Part shown: piece after piece, positions 46,652 through 55,896 of the stretch
Numbering within the stretch: the stretch's first letter is position 1
How the letters are laid out: each line of letters starts with the position of its first letter
Assembly: GCA_964627455.1 (NCBI GenBank)
Contig: CAZVKC010000019.1
Span: 1-64,000, forward strand
Reading direction: 5' to 3'
Length of the DNA: 64,000 nucleotides
Source: F-183 sp964627455
Lineage (GTDB): Bacteria; Acidobacteriota; Terriglobia; Bryobacterales; Bryobacteraceae
The notes under the pieces: model-generated
Told to the model about the DNA's origin: nothing
Seen by the model: only the letters and a program-made list of their open reading frames with translations
Databases searched by the model: none
Translations under genes and position numbers: made by a program

Positions 46652-47425
46652 CTACACCCGCCCACGCCACACCAGCAGATCCTCCGGGCGGTCCGTCTGG
46701 ATCCCCGTCGCTCCCTTTCGAACCGCATCCTCCCAGGCTTCCGGGTTGTCGTCGGCACCTAGGCGATCCACGAACAGGTCGCGCACACCCGCCTCTTTCG
46801 CGGCCGCAATCACGTCTTCCTTCCAGTCATTGCGGTCGAACGCCATCACTTCGGGCTTTAGATCCGCGACCCATTTCCGCACGCCATTGATGCTCATCGC
46901 CTCCGGCATGACGCGCGGAATCGGCCCGAACGCCTGGATCTCCGCCAACAACTTCGGGCCTCCATACACGACGCACCGCTCCAGCATTCCCTGATCCCGC
47001 AAGGCCTTCATGATGTCCGCAGCCGAAACATTCTTGGCGTCGAGATAGACGCCCGTCTTTCGCGTGGCCGGCCGCAGGATCTCCAGCGCCTCCTCAAATG
47101 TCGGAATCTTCTCGCCGGTCTTCGCCAGCCCCAGTGAGCGGATCTCGGCAAACGTCATCGCAGCGATCGCACCCTTCGCGCCGGTCATGCGATCCACCGT
47201 CGCGTCGTGCATCAGTACGAGTTTGCCGTCGCGGGTGGTGCGGACATCCATCTCGACGAAGTCCACGCCCATCAATGCGGCGGCCTGGATCCCCGAGGCG
47301 CTGTTTTCGGGACAGGTGCGGTGTTCGCCGCGATGCGCGATCACCTGCACCGGCGCCTTGCCGGCAGCAAACATCTTCATCGTGAAGGCAGCAGAAGCGT
47401 ACGAAAGGAAGGTACGGCGGTCCAT
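46652..47425 (-). CDS. Exported glycerophosphodiester phosphodiesterase
   Basis: A 257-residue protein with an RR-type signal (MDRRTFLSYASAAFTMKMFA). Its GDPD motifs are complete: VIAHRGEHRTCPENSASGI (catalytic His and Glu), FVEMDVRTTRDGKLVLMHD (metal ligands and second His), VYLDAKN and the closing GATGIQTDRPEDL. These enzymes release glycerol 3-phosphate from glycerophosphodiesters. The start is set by the signal peptide. Only 14 nt separate its start side from the divergent desaturase region. Confidence 0.92.
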   Translation of the reverse strand: MDRRTFLSYASAAFTMKMFAAGKAPVQVIAHRGEHRTCPENSASGIQAAALMGVDFVEMDVRTTRDGKLVLMHDATVDRMTGAKGAIAAMTFAEIRSLGLAKTGEKIPTFEEALEILRPATRKTGVYLDAKNVSAADIMKALRDQGMLERCVVYGGPKLLAEIQAFGPIPRVMPEAMSINGVRKWVADLKPEVMAFDRNDWKEDVIAAAKEAGVRDLFVDRLGADDNPEAWEDAVRKGATGIQTDRPEDLLVWRGRV

Positions 47426-47483
47426 ATACAAACTCCAGAATATCCCGCCGCTCCCGCTGCGTTGCGGTAAGATTCTGGATGCA

Positions 47484-48752
47484 GTGGACCTCACCTATAG
47501 CAAGGCCGTCGCCTTAGCCATTCCGGTCTTCATCACGCTGATCTTCATCGAGATCCTCGTGGACCGCTTCCGCGGCGCCCGCTACTACCGCCTGGCCGAT
47601 GCGCTCAACAGCCTTTCCTGCGGCATCATCAGCACCGGAGTCCGCGTATTCTTCGGCTTTCTCGGCGTCTTCTTCTACGACTGGACCCTGCATCACCTCG
47701 CCCCGGTTGCGTTGCCTGCATCGAGCTGGGCCGTCTGGATCTTCGCGTTTGTCCTCTACGACCTCTGTTATTACTGGAACCATCGCTGGGGACACACGGT
47801 CGGCGTCTTCTGGGCTTCCCACGTCGTCCATCATCAAAGCGAGGAATTCAACCTCACGACCGCACTTCGCCAGACGGGCACCGGGTCCTTCCTCGGCTGG
47901 ATCTTCTACATCCCGCTCGCCCTCTGCGGCGTTCCTCTCAGCGTCTTCTTGATGGTTGGCGTGATCCAGTTGTTCTACCAGTTCTGGCCGCACACGCAGT
48001 TGATCGGCCGCATGGGGATCCTCGACCGCTGGGTGCAGACGCCGTCCAACCACCGGGTCCACCACGCACAGAACACACGCTATCTCGACAAAAACTACGT
48101 CGGCGTGTTCCTCATCTGGGATCACATCTTCGGAACCTATCAGGAGGAACTCGAAGACGATCCCTGCATCTACGGCATCCGCGGGCAACTCAAGAGTTGG
48201 AATCCGGTCTGGGCAAACCTCCACTATTACTGGGCAATGGCAAAGGATTCATGGCGCGCCTCGTCGTGGAAGGACAAGCTGTACGTATGGATCGCGCCGC
48301 CCGGCTGGCGTCCGGCGGATGTCGCCGTGAATTATCCCAAGCCGGCCTACGATCCGCTGGTCGACTTCGAGAAGTACGATCCGGCGCGGAACGCGGCCCT
48401 CAGCTGGTACGCGTTTGCGCAGTTCACAATTCTGATTGTGTGGAACAGCCACTTCCTGGGCCTGCTGCAAAAGCAGTCCATGGCGTGGAACCTCGTCTAT
48501 TTCCTGGTCATCCTCGCCGGGCTGCTCTGCGTGGGCGGGATCCTCGAGAACCAGTCGCGCTGGCTGGCAGTCGAGGCCGCCCGCTGGATCCTCACCCTGG
48601 CCGCCGTGTTCTACACCGGGAGCTGGTTCGGAACCGGTTCGAATCAGGCCCTGGCCGCCATCACCGGATCCGGCGCGATCTCATTGATTTGGCTGGCCTT
48701 CGCCTCATTCCGAACGCCCCTCGCGCCCCGCCGTCCGGCCGCAACCGCTTAA
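47484..48752 (+). CDS. Sterol desaturase/fatty acid hydroxylase family membrane enzyme
   Basis: About 422 residues, starting at a GTG (47484). Several membrane helices surround the di-iron histidine clusters HRWGH, HVVHH and HRVHH (in SNHRVHHAQN), the pattern of the sterol desaturase superfamily, here closest to C-5 sterol desaturase-like bacterial proteins. A C-terminal hydrophobic extension of three helices follows residue 290, longer than the core family. The substrate is a lipid. Start position is uncertain since no ATG is in frame near the first helix. Confidence 0.88.
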   Translation: MDLTYSKAVALAIPVFITLIFIEILVDRFRGARYYRLADALNSLSCGIISTGVRVFFGFLGVFFYDWTLHHLAPVALPASSWAVWIFAFVLYDLCYYWNHRWGHTVGVFWASHVVHHQSEEFNLTTALRQTGTGSFLGWIFYIPLALCGVPLSVFLMVGVIQLFYQFWPHTQLIGRMGILDRWVQTPSNHRVHHAQNTRYLDKNYVGVFLIWDHIFGTYQEELEDDPCIYGIRGQLKSWNPVWANLHYYWAMAKDSWRASSWKDKLYVWIAPPGWRPADVAVNYPKPAYDPLVDFEKYDPARNAALSWYAFAQFTILIVWNSHFLGLLQKQSMAWNLVYFLVILAGLLCVGGILENQSRWLAVEAARWILTLAAVFYTGSWFGTGSNQALAAITGSGAISLIWLAFASFRTPLAPRRPAATA

Positions 48753-48816
48753 TCCTCGAAAAATTTTTGCACCAAAACGACCTTCGTTTACGCCTTGTAG
48801 ATTGAAGGCGAAAACA

Positions 48817-48933
48817 TTTGGTTGGTTAATTGGTTGGTTGGCTGATTGATTGGTTGCCTGGTTGGTTCGTTGGCTTCTTGGTTGATTGCTTGAAACTTGG
48901 TTCGTTGAAACCGATTGGTTGGTTTGTTGGTTA
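48817..48933. repeat. Degenerate TTGG/CCAA tetranucleotide tract
   Basis: About 117 bp of imperfect 4-bp units (TTGG, with TTGA, TTGC, CTGG, TTCG variants; CCAA on the kinase strand). It starts at the stop codon of the kinase gene (48931-48933) and runs downstream toward the desaturase gene. Degeneration indicates an old tract. Nothing else is seen in 48753-48930. Confidence 0.85.
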
Positions 48934-50511
48934 CTGCGCGCAGCGGAAACCGACATCCGGCGCAAAATAGCGGGCCGGAGCCGGAATCCACTCCCGCATC
49001 TTTCCCTCTTGCAAAGGCCGGAGAAACGATCCGCCCTTGATGATCCGCCACTCTTCGAACTCCGTCGGCGCCGGCTGCAGTAGCCTCGCAAAATCCCGCA
49101 CCGACATGATGCTCGGATTCCGCCGGTCGGCGACCCATTCCGCGGCATTGCCCGCGAGATGCAGGATCCCTAAGGGACTCGCACCCGACTGCATGGAATC
49201 CGCCGAGACCAGGTGGCGCTGCTGCATCCGTGGATTGTCCGCGACATTCGCAAGAGTCGCATCCGCCTGATCGCCCCACGGAAAGCTGCGCTGCAAATCG
49301 CCCGCCGCAAGCATCCACTCCGCTTCGGTCGGCAGACGCTTACCCGCCCACCGGCAATAAGCCTCGGCCTCGACTGCCGAGACGTTGACCACAGGCTGTC
49401 CCGGGTTGTCGGCTGAGAATCCGGGCGGCAACTGCCTCTTCGCATCGCTCGCAAAAGCCTGATACTGCTCGTTCGTCACCTCGCAGCGGTCGATCTTCGC
49501 CGTCCCGCCGGGCAGTTTCACCATATTGCTGGACGCCAGGGACGCCCTGCCCGGACTTCCGTCCAGGACCTTCATCATTCCCGCGCCACCGGCAATTGCC
49601 GCCAGCAGCGCCGCGGCGACGCCGTAAACCCAGCCCATGCTCCGCTGGCCCGGAGCCTGAGTCGCTGCGGTCGCTACCCCGGTGGGCAGAACTCCCGTTT
49701 CCGGATTCGCCGCCAGCCACTGTTCCAACTCCGCGATCACAGGCGTGAAACTCTCCGGGCGGTCTTCGGGTTTCTGCGCGGCACACCGCTCCACCACGCT
49801 CCGCAACTCCGCTGGCAAACCTGCCAGGGCTTCGAACGTGACCGGCTTATTGAGGATCTCCTCGATCAACCGCTGCATGGTGTCGCCCGTGCGCGCCCGA
49901 ACACCGCTGAACAACTCGAACAGCACTAGCCCGTACGAATAGAGATCCGTGCGGACACTCGCCGGCGACCCGCACACCTGTTCCGGCGGCATGTAGTGAG
50001 GCGTGCCGATCACCATCCCCGGCATCGTCATGTTCATCGCCTCGGACTTCGCGATGCCGAAGTCGATCAGCCTCGCCACGCCTGCTTCATCGATGTGAAT
50101 GTTGTCCGGCTTGATATCGCGATGCAGGATCCCCAGCTTATGCACATACTCCAGCGCCTTGGCCGCCTCGATTCCGATGCGAACCCGGTTCTGCAGCGAT
50201 CCGCCGCTGCCTTCCTTGATCACCTTCGACAGCGAACGCCCCTGCAGGAACTCGAGCACCAGATACGGCGCGTGGCCTTCATCCGAATAGTCGAGCGTCC
50301 GCACGATGTGCGGGTGATTCACCTGGCTGCCTAATTGCGCTTCAGCCAGAAAACGCTGCCGCATGGAGGGATCCGAAGCTCCATGGGCCGAGAGAATCTT
50401 GAACGCGACGGTCCGGTGGAGGACGCAGTCCACTGCGCGATAAACCTCCGCCATTCCCCCGCCAAGGTATTCCTCGAGTTGATACTTTCCGATACGGGCC
50501 GGTAGTTGCAT
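48931..50511 (-). CDS. Membrane Ser/Thr protein kinase with C-terminal FGE-like domain
   Basis: 526 residues. The N-terminal 265 residues are a Hanks-type kinase with all key residues: glycine loop LGGGMAEVY, K38, HRDIKPDN (D132) and DFG (D150). One membrane helix (292-313) leads to an outer domain, residues 328-526, of the formylglycine-generating enzyme/sulfatase-modifying family: CEVTNEQYQAF, AEAYCRWAGKRLPTEAEWM, GNAAEWVADR and VGFRCAQ. The FGE-fold is a probable sensor in the periplasm that signals through the kinase. This fusion is seen in some Acidobacteria and Planctomycetes. Stops just before the CCAA tract. Confidence 0.93.
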   Translation of the reverse strand: MQLPARIGKYQLEEYLGGGMAEVYRAVDCVLHRTVAFKILSAHGASDPSMRQRFLAEAQLGSQVNHPHIVRTLDYSDEGHAPYLVLEFLQGRSLSKVIKEGSGGSLQNRVRIGIEAAKALEYVHKLGILHRDIKPDNIHIDEAGVARLIDFGIAKSEAMNMTMPGMVIGTPHYMPPEQVCGSPASVRTDLYSYGLVLFELFSGVRARTGDTMQRLIEEILNKPVTFEALAGLPAELRSVVERCAAQKPEDRPESFTPVIAELEQWLAANPETGVLPTGVATAATQAPGQRSMGWVYGVAAALLAAIAGGAGMMKVLDGSPGRASLASSNMVKLPGGTAKIDRCEVTNEQYQAFASDAKRQLPPGFSADNPGQPVVNVSAVEAEAYCRWAGKRLPTEAEWMLAAGDLQRSFPWGDQADATLANVADNPRMQQRHLVSADSMQSGASPLGILHLAGNAAEWVADRRNPSIMSVRDFARLLQPAPTEFEEWRIIKGGSFLRPLQEGKMREWIPAPARYFAPDVGFRCAQ

Positions 50512-50569
50512 GGCGATATACTGCGACTACCGTCTTATCGTCGAAGGGTAACGAATCCAATAGAGTACG

Positions 50570-51802
50570 TTAGGCCGTCACAGTCCTGGCTTTGGCAAGG
50601 AAATCCGGGTCGATGGTGACGCCGAGCCCCGGTCCGGTGGGCGTCGTCAGCAGCCCCTTCTCGCTCCGCAAACTCGATGTCTCGGAACTCACCGGCAGCG
50701 TGTCGTCCTCGCCCTTGTATTCCTGGTGCGCGCCGCAATTGGGCACGACCGAGGCGAAGTGCGCGATGTACAGGAATCCGAGTCCGCCGCCGGACATGTG
50801 CGGCGTGCAATCAAGGCCCGCGGCTTCGGCCATGCGCGCGACCTTCAGCGACCGGATCATCCCGCCGAAATACAACAGATCGGGCTGGATCACCTGCGCC
50901 GTGCCGGTCTCGATGATCCGCCGGAAGCCGCGCAGACTCATCTCCTCTTCGCCGAGCGCGATGCGGATCTGCAGCGTGTCCGCGATCTGCTTCGTCTCTT
51001 CGTAATAGTCGAACGGAACCGGCTCTTCGAAGAATCCGAACCGGTGCGCCTCCATCATGCGGCCGATGCGAATCGCCATCGGGACGTCATAGGATCCGTT
51101 GGCGTCTGCATAGATCGCCATGCGATCGCCAAAGGTCTTGCGCGTGAGCGGGATCATGACTTCGTCGCGCCTGGTCGACGCCGCGTCGTAACGCATGCGC
51201 GCCCCGAGCCGGAACTTGATCGCACTGGCGCCGGTTTCGCTCACGATCTTCTGCAGATACGCGATCTCCGCCTCCGGCGCGTTGCCGCGATTGCCGCTCG
51301 CCCGATAGACGGGAATCTGCTTGCGGATCACCTTGCCGAATAGTTCCCCCAGCGGCTTGCCGATGGTCTTGCCCATCAGGTCGAGGATCGCGATTTCGGT
51401 CACCGCGACGCTCACCCAGAAGGGCAGTCCCTGCCACTTGTAGTTCGATGCGTCGAGATACACGCCCTGCAGCAGAGATTCGAGATCCCGCGCGTCTTTG
51501 CCGGCAAAAAACGGCGCGACCTTCCTGACCAGGATCGGGTACGCGGCGCCCATCACCGATGAATGCGCGTCGGCGTATCCCGTCACGCCGTCCCTGGAGC
51601 GCGCACGCACGATGTAGCTTTTGCCGTTGCGCAGGAGTTCGATCGACTCGATACGAATGGGTTCGCGGAAGAGTTCACTGCGCAGCACCGGCGCGTTCAT
51701 CGCCGCGGCGATTTTCGGATTCGGAGAAGTTGCCGCGCCCGCCGTCGAGACAGCAGTCGCAGCCGCCGCGCTGCCCAGCCAGTGGCGCCGTGTGATGCTC
51801 AT
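50570..51802 (-). CDS. Exported enolase-superfamily enzyme (mandelate racemase/MLE-like)
   Basis: A 410-residue protein with an RR signal (MSITRRHWLGSAAAATAVSTA). The N-terminal capping domain is followed by the barrel with AIKFRLGAR, YADANGSYD (metal D), FEEPVPFDYYEE (metal E), ALGEEEMSLRGF (metal E) and VIQPDLLYFGGM, matching the MLE/mandelate racemase group. Substrate likely a sugar acid. It lies 10 nt after the phosphatase gene on the same strand. It is the second exported member of the superfamily in the window after 20038. Confidence 0.88.
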   Translation of the reverse strand: MSITRRHWLGSAAAATAVSTAGAATSPNPKIAAAMNAPVLRSELFREPIRIESIELLRNGKSYIVRARSRDGVTGYADAHSSVMGAAYPILVRKVAPFFAGKDARDLESLLQGVYLDASNYKWQGLPFWVSVAVTEIAILDLMGKTIGKPLGELFGKVIRKQIPVYRASGNRGNAPEAEIAYLQKIVSETGASAIKFRLGARMRYDAASTRRDEVMIPLTRKTFGDRMAIYADANGSYDVPMAIRIGRMMEAHRFGFFEEPVPFDYYEETKQIADTLQIRIALGEEEMSLRGFRRIIETGTAQVIQPDLLYFGGMIRSLKVARMAEAAGLDCTPHMSGGGLGFLYIAHFASVVPNCGAHQEYKGEDDTLPVSSETSSLRSEKGLLTTPTGPGLGVTIDPDFLAKARTVTA

Positions 51803-51812
51803 GCCAACCAGC

Positions 51813-52928
51813 TTATTGCAGGTTGCCGAGCGCCCGCAGACCAACGAGCGTCATGTCGTCCGCATGGTCCCCGTGCGAATACTCTTCGGCCGCACGCGCG
51901 ACGGCCGACACGACATCCGTCATCGGGAACCCGTGCATCCGGCGCATCACCGCTTCCACGCGCTTCTCGCCGAACTCGTCACCCAAATCGATGCCGGCTT
52001 CCGTGACGCCATCGGTGAAGAGCAGCACGGTGTCCCCCGGCGTCAATTCGAGGACCTCGATATCCGTCTCGAACGCGTCCATGATCCCCAACACGGTCGC
52101 CGTCGTATCCAGCCGCCGCATCGGAGCGCCCGGAGCCGCCGGCATCAGCAGCGCCGGAGGATGCCCGCAGTTGGCGTACTCGAACCGGCAGGTCCGCGGG
52201 TCGAAGATCCCGAAGAAAGCCGTCGCAAAGTGGGCCGGAGGCGTCGACCGGAAGAAGTGCGAATTCACTGCCTGCAGCATCGTCCGCAGGTCCGAGGTCG
52301 ACGGCTGCGTGCGGAACAACGCCTGCAGATTCGCCATCAAAAGCGCCGCCGGAACCCCCTTGCCGGACACATCCGCCAAAACGAACCCAATCCGTCCGTC
52401 GGGAAACCGCAGGAAGTCGTAGTAGTCGCCGCCGATCTCGCGCGCCGGGACGCACAAACCCTCGAACTCGATCCCTTCCGACCGGCCGCCGCGTTCCGGA
52501 AACAACCCCTGCTGCACGGTCCGCGCGATCTCCAGTTCCGAATGCGCCTGCTTCGCGGACTTCGCGATCTGCTTTTCGACGACGGCCAGCAGCTTGTTGT
52601 TATCCCAAGGCTTTTGAATGAAATCCGAGGCGCCGCGCTGCATTGCTTCGACCGCCAGGTCGATGCTGCTCCAGGCGGTCATCACCACGATCGGGGCCGT
52701 GCCGGTCCGGGCGCGAACGCTCGCCACCAGTTCCAGGCCCTCTGCGCCGGACGTCGTGTCGCGCGTGTAGTTCATATCCATCAGGATCATGTCGTACGAC
52801 GCCTGCTCCAGCCGTCCGATCAGCGCCGCCGGGCTATCGGCCGTGTCGATGCGGTATCCGGCGCCCTTCAGGAGAAGGCGCAAAGCCTCGACCACGTCCG
52901 CCTGGTCGTCGCACACTAAGACCCGCAT
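51813..52928 (-). CDS. Response regulator with PP2C/SpoIIE-type phosphatase output (RsbU-like)
   Basis: 371 residues. A receiver domain with phospho-acceptor D51 (in MILMDMNY), followed by a switch region (VVMTAWSS, QKPWDNNK) and then a SpoIIE-type phosphatase domain with GGDYYDF, VLADVSGKGVPAAL, GHPPALL and TDGVTEAG, i.e. the metal-binding motifs of the PPM family. Such proteins dephosphorylate anti-anti-sigma factors to release a sigma factor in stress responses. The start is ATG 52928. No partner anti-sigma gene is in the window. Confidence 0.93.
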   Translation of the reverse strand: MRVLVCDDQADVVEALRLLLKGAGYRIDTADSPAALIGRLEQASYDMILMDMNYTRDTTSGAEGLELVASVRARTGTAPIVVMTAWSSIDLAVEAMQRGASDFIQKPWDNNKLLAVVEKQIAKSAKQAHSELEIARTVQQGLFPERGGRSEGIEFEGLCVPAREIGGDYYDFLRFPDGRIGFVLADVSGKGVPAALLMANLQALFRTQPSTSDLRTMLQAVNSHFFRSTPPAHFATAFFGIFDPRTCRFEYANCGHPPALLMPAAPGAPMRRLDTTATVLGIMDAFETDIEVLELTPGDTVLLFTDGVTEAGIDLGDEFGEKRVEAVMRRMHGFPMTDVVSAVARAAEEYSHGDHADDMTLVGLRALGNLQ

Positions 52929-53046
52929 GTCTCTTACTATGCTAAGACACCTCAGGGCGGCGGCCATGCTGGTTGGACGATTCGGATTCCGAAGCGTGCC
53001 GGGGACTTGATATACTGCGAACTGTCCGTTCCCAAAAACGGAGTTT

Positions 53047-53430
53047 ATGCCTCACAGACTCGGCGACGACATCGACGATTTTTGTATCAAGTGCAAGCGT
53101 CTCACGAATCACTCCATTGTGTCCCTGATCGAGGAGAAGGCGGCCAAAGTCCGCTGTCGCACCTGCTATCACGATCACGATTACCGCAATGAGGAGCCGC
53201 TACCTTCAAAGAAGGATTTGAAGAAGGCCGCGCTGCTCGAAGAGGCACTCAAAGGCGGCGCCGCTGCGCTCGACGGCGACGAAGAACCGGAACTGCTCGA
53301 CGAAGAAACTGAGGCGGACGAAGCAGTCGGCGGCGACGACGGGGATGAGGACGAAGATTCGCCCAAGACAGCCGCCACCTCTGCAAAGAAGGGCGCGGCT
53401 AAGAAAGCCGCCGCCAAAAAGAAAAAGTAA
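53047..53430 (+). CDS. Zinc-ribbon protein with acidic centre and histone-like tail
   Basis: 127 residues. The N-terminal part carries two CxxC pairs, CIKC and CRTC, forming a zinc ribbon with HDHDYR beside it. A very acidic stretch (DEEPELLDEETEADEAVGG and DDGDEDED) follows, then a Lys/Ala tail (KKGAAKKAAAKKKK) like eukaryotic H1 or bacterial histone-like tails. No family name recognised. The stop is adjacent to that of the convergent hydroxypyruvate-isomerase-like gene. Confidence 0.7.
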   Translation: MPHRLGDDIDDFCIKCKRLTNHSIVSLIEEKAAKVRCRTCYHDHDYRNEEPLPSKKDLKKAALLEEALKGGAAALDGDEEPELLDEETEADEAVGGDDGDEDEDSPKTAATSAKKGAAKKAAAKKKK

Positions 53431-54327
53431 CTACACCGGGAACGCGTCGGCCTGCCGGTAGGCTTCGGTCACGCGCCGGAACCCTTCGATTCCGGGCTTG
53501 AGCATGCCGTGTTCGAGCCCGATGATCCCTTTGTATCCCTTCTGGTACAGCACCTTGAAAATGTTCTGGTAGTTCATCTCACCGGTGCCAGGCTCCTTGC
53601 GGCCCGGCACGTCGCCGGTCTGGAAGTAGCCGATCAGATCCCAGTACATGTTGATGTTGTTGATGATGTTCCCCTCGGAGATCTGCTGGTGGTACATGTC
53701 GAACAGGATCTTCACCTGCGGGTGGTTCACCTGTCCGATGATCTCCGCAGCGTGCTCGGAAAAGACCACGAAGTAGCCGGCGTGATCGACCTTGTGATTC
53801 AGCGGTTCGAGCACCAGCACGAGTTTGGACTTCTCGACGATCTCCGCCGCGCGCTTGAGGACATCGACGCAATTGCGCGTCTGCTGCTCGAAGGTCAGGT
53901 TCTGGACGCTCAGTCCACTGGTCACCGTAGCCACTTCGTTGCCGACGATCTTGTGAAGTTCGACCGCCTTGCGCACGTCTTCGAGGAACGTCTTGTGCGG
54001 GGCGCGATCGGGCATCGCCGTTTGCCGCCAGCCGCCGCGATTGACGACGAAGGTCCCCATTGAGAGCTTCAGGCTTTCCATTTTCTTGCGGAGTTCCTCG
54101 CATTGCTGCGGAGTGCGCGAGGGAAGTCCGTTGTACTCGAACGCCGTGTAGCCGGCTTCCGCGAAGATCTCCAGTTGCCGCATCTGCGACTCGGGATTCA
54201 GCCAGCCGAGGTGCGGTCCATAGCGAAGCTTGAACTTGGGAGCGGCAGCAGCGGCCTGCGACGCTTTGGGGAGGGCGGCCGCAACGGCAGCGCCCGAAGC
54301 CAGTTGCAGTAGGTTCCGGCGGTTCAT
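53431..54327 (-). CDS. Exported hydroxypyruvate-isomerase-like protein (isomerase family 5 of 5)
   Basis: A 298-residue TIM-barrel protein with an export signal (MNRRNLLQLASGAAVAAALP). Sequence is closest to Hyi-type hydroxypyruvate isomerases: LVLVLEPLNHKVDHAGYFV (E), ILFDMYHQQISEGNI (D), GYFQTGDVPGRKEPGTGEMNY (H-free variant with GR.EP) and GIIGLEHGML (E). Hydroxypyruvate isomerase interconverts hydroxypyruvate and tartronate semialdehyde; the exported form suggests another role. Divergent from the M20 peptidase gene by 39 nt. Confidence 0.87.
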   Translation of the reverse strand: MNRRNLLQLASGAAVAAALPKASQAAAAAPKFKLRYGPHLGWLNPESQMRQLEIFAEAGYTAFEYNGLPSRTPQQCEELRKKMESLKLSMGTFVVNRGGWRQTAMPDRAPHKTFLEDVRKAVELHKIVGNEVATVTSGLSVQNLTFEQQTRNCVDVLKRAAEIVEKSKLVLVLEPLNHKVDHAGYFVVFSEHAAEIIGQVNHPQVKILFDMYHQQISEGNIINNINMYWDLIGYFQTGDVPGRKEPGTGEMNYQNIFKVLYQKGYKGIIGLEHGMLKPGIEGFRRVTEAYRQADAFPV

Positions 54328-54366
54328 TCGAAAATTATCATAACGCAGAGGCAGTACACTAGCCCT

Positions 54367-55896
54367 TTGAAGCCGCAATCGATCCGCGAACTCGCCATCC
54401 GCCTCACCCGGCGGCGCAGCGTCACAAACACTCCGGATGAAGCGGCGTTCGGTCCTTTCCTGTCGAAGCTGTTACACAGTGAGTTCCCCGGACTCGATCG
54501 CGTCTGGCGCGAGCCAACCGCCCCGGGCGATGCGTTTCCAGGACGCGAGATCGTGCTCGCCCTCTGCCGGGGACGTGGACGCCAAACCGTCCTGCTCACC
54601 GGCCACTACGACACGGTCGCGACCACCAACTTCGGACCTGCCCTCGAGCCCTTTGCATGCGATCCCGAGGCATTGACGCCGCTGTTGATCGAAGACCTGC
54701 GCAGGTCCGACGCGAATCCGCAAGCGCTCGCGGATCTCGAATCCGGCGAATTCCTGCCCGGCCGCGGACTCCTCGACATGAAGGGCGGTCTCGCCGCTGG
54801 TCTTGCCGTGCTGCGTCAGTTCGCCGGCCAGGATCCGAAGCCTGAAGGAAACCTGCTCTTCGCCGCGGTACCCGACGAGGAAGTGGCGTCGAACGGCATG
54901 CGATCGCTGGTCGCGCGCCTGCCGCACATCTGCGCCGAACAAGACCTCGACATCCATCTGGCCATCAATCTCGATTCCGAGGTCGACAATGGTGACGGCT
55001 CGCAAGGACGAGCGATCTTTCTCGGCAGCGTCGGCAAATTCCTGCCCCTGGTTGTGTTTCTCGGCAGACCGGCGCATGCCGGAGCGCCGTTCGACGGAGT
55101 CAACGCCACGCTGTTGCTGGCAGAGTTCATCCGCCGCGTGGAGGCGAATCCCCAAACCGGCGACCCGCTGTCCCCGAACCCGCCCGCGCCCCCCGTCGTG
55201 CTGTATGCGCGCGAGACCCGCGACCATTACGACGTCACCATGCCGCAATCCGCCTATTGCGCGGTCAACGTGTTGACCCACACGCAGTCGGCCGCGGAGA
55301 TCCTTGCCAGATTCCGGTACCTTTCAAGAGATTCCGTGCATGGGGCATTGGAGATCCTGCACGCGCGTTCGGGCGGACGGATGCCGCGCTGGCAGGGAAC
55401 CATCCTCACCGTCGACGAACTGAAGCGACGCGTCAACGGAGGCGATCCCTGCGCCGCTTCGTCCATCGAAGACTGCGCGGCGTCGATCCAGCACATGGCG
55501 GCGCAGGCAGGAATCGAAGGTCCGGCAGCGATCGTCGGATTCGCACCGCCCTTCTACCCGCGAGCCGAATGGCACGGCGGCGCCGCGCTCCTGCAGCAAC
55601 TCGAAGACGCCAGGTTGTGCGTTCGTCCCTACTTCCCCGGCATTTCGGACATGAGTTTTCTCAATCCTGTCGCGGATGGCAGCGCGGAGCACGTACAGGC
55701 GAACTGCCCGGCGACACTCGCAGGCATATCAAACGAATTGCGCGTTCCCGCCGTCAACATCGGACCCTGGGGCCGCGACTATCACCAGAAGCTCGAGCGG
55801 ATCCACGCGGGCTACGCGTTCGAAGTGCTGCCGGAAGTGCTGACCAGAATCGTCCGCAGCGTCCTCAGTGCGTCATCGCATACACCACGGAGTTGA
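54367..55896 (+). CDS. M20-family peptidase, RocB-like
   Basis: A 509-residue cytoplasmic enzyme starting at a TTG (54367). Metal-site motifs: LLTGHYDTVA (H, D), GRGLLDMKGGLAAGLA (D), AAVPDEEVASNGMR (E, E) and a late FPGISDMSF. The pattern, with an M20 core and extra insertions, is that of RocB-type proteins, which act in arginine/ornithine use in Bacillus, although a direct activity is not established. The last 32 nt overlap the convergent DUF4159 gene. TTG is the only start before the conserved region. Confidence 0.8.
   Translation: MKPQSIRELAIRLTRRRSVTNTPDEAAFGPFLSKLLHSEFPGLDRVWREPTAPGDAFPGREIVLALCRGRGRQTVLLTGHYDTVATTNFGPALEPFACDPEALTPLLIEDLRRSDANPQALADLESGEFLPGRGLLDMKGGLAAGLAVLRQFAGQDPKPEGNLLFAAVPDEEVASNGMRSLVARLPHICAEQDLDIHLAINLDSEVDNGDGSQGRAIFLGSVGKFLPLVVFLGRPAHAGAPFDGVNATLLLAEFIRRVEANPQTGDPLSPNPPAPPVVLYARETRDHYDVTMPQSAYCAVNVLTHTQSAAEILARFRYLSRDSVHGALEILHARSGGRMPRWQGTILTVDELKRRVNGGDPCAASSIEDCAASIQHMAAQAGIEGPAAIVGFAPPFYPRAEWHGGAALLQQLEDARLCVRPYFPGISDMSFLNPVADGSAEHVQANCPATLAGISNELRVPAVNIGPWGRDYHQKLERIHAGYAFEVLPEVLTRIVRSVLSASSHTPRS

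Noticed and set aside
48817..48933. Phase variation of the Ser/Thr kinase by the CCAA tract
   Set aside because: The tract lies after the stop codon, so changes in unit number do not change the kinase frame, and the units are degenerate.
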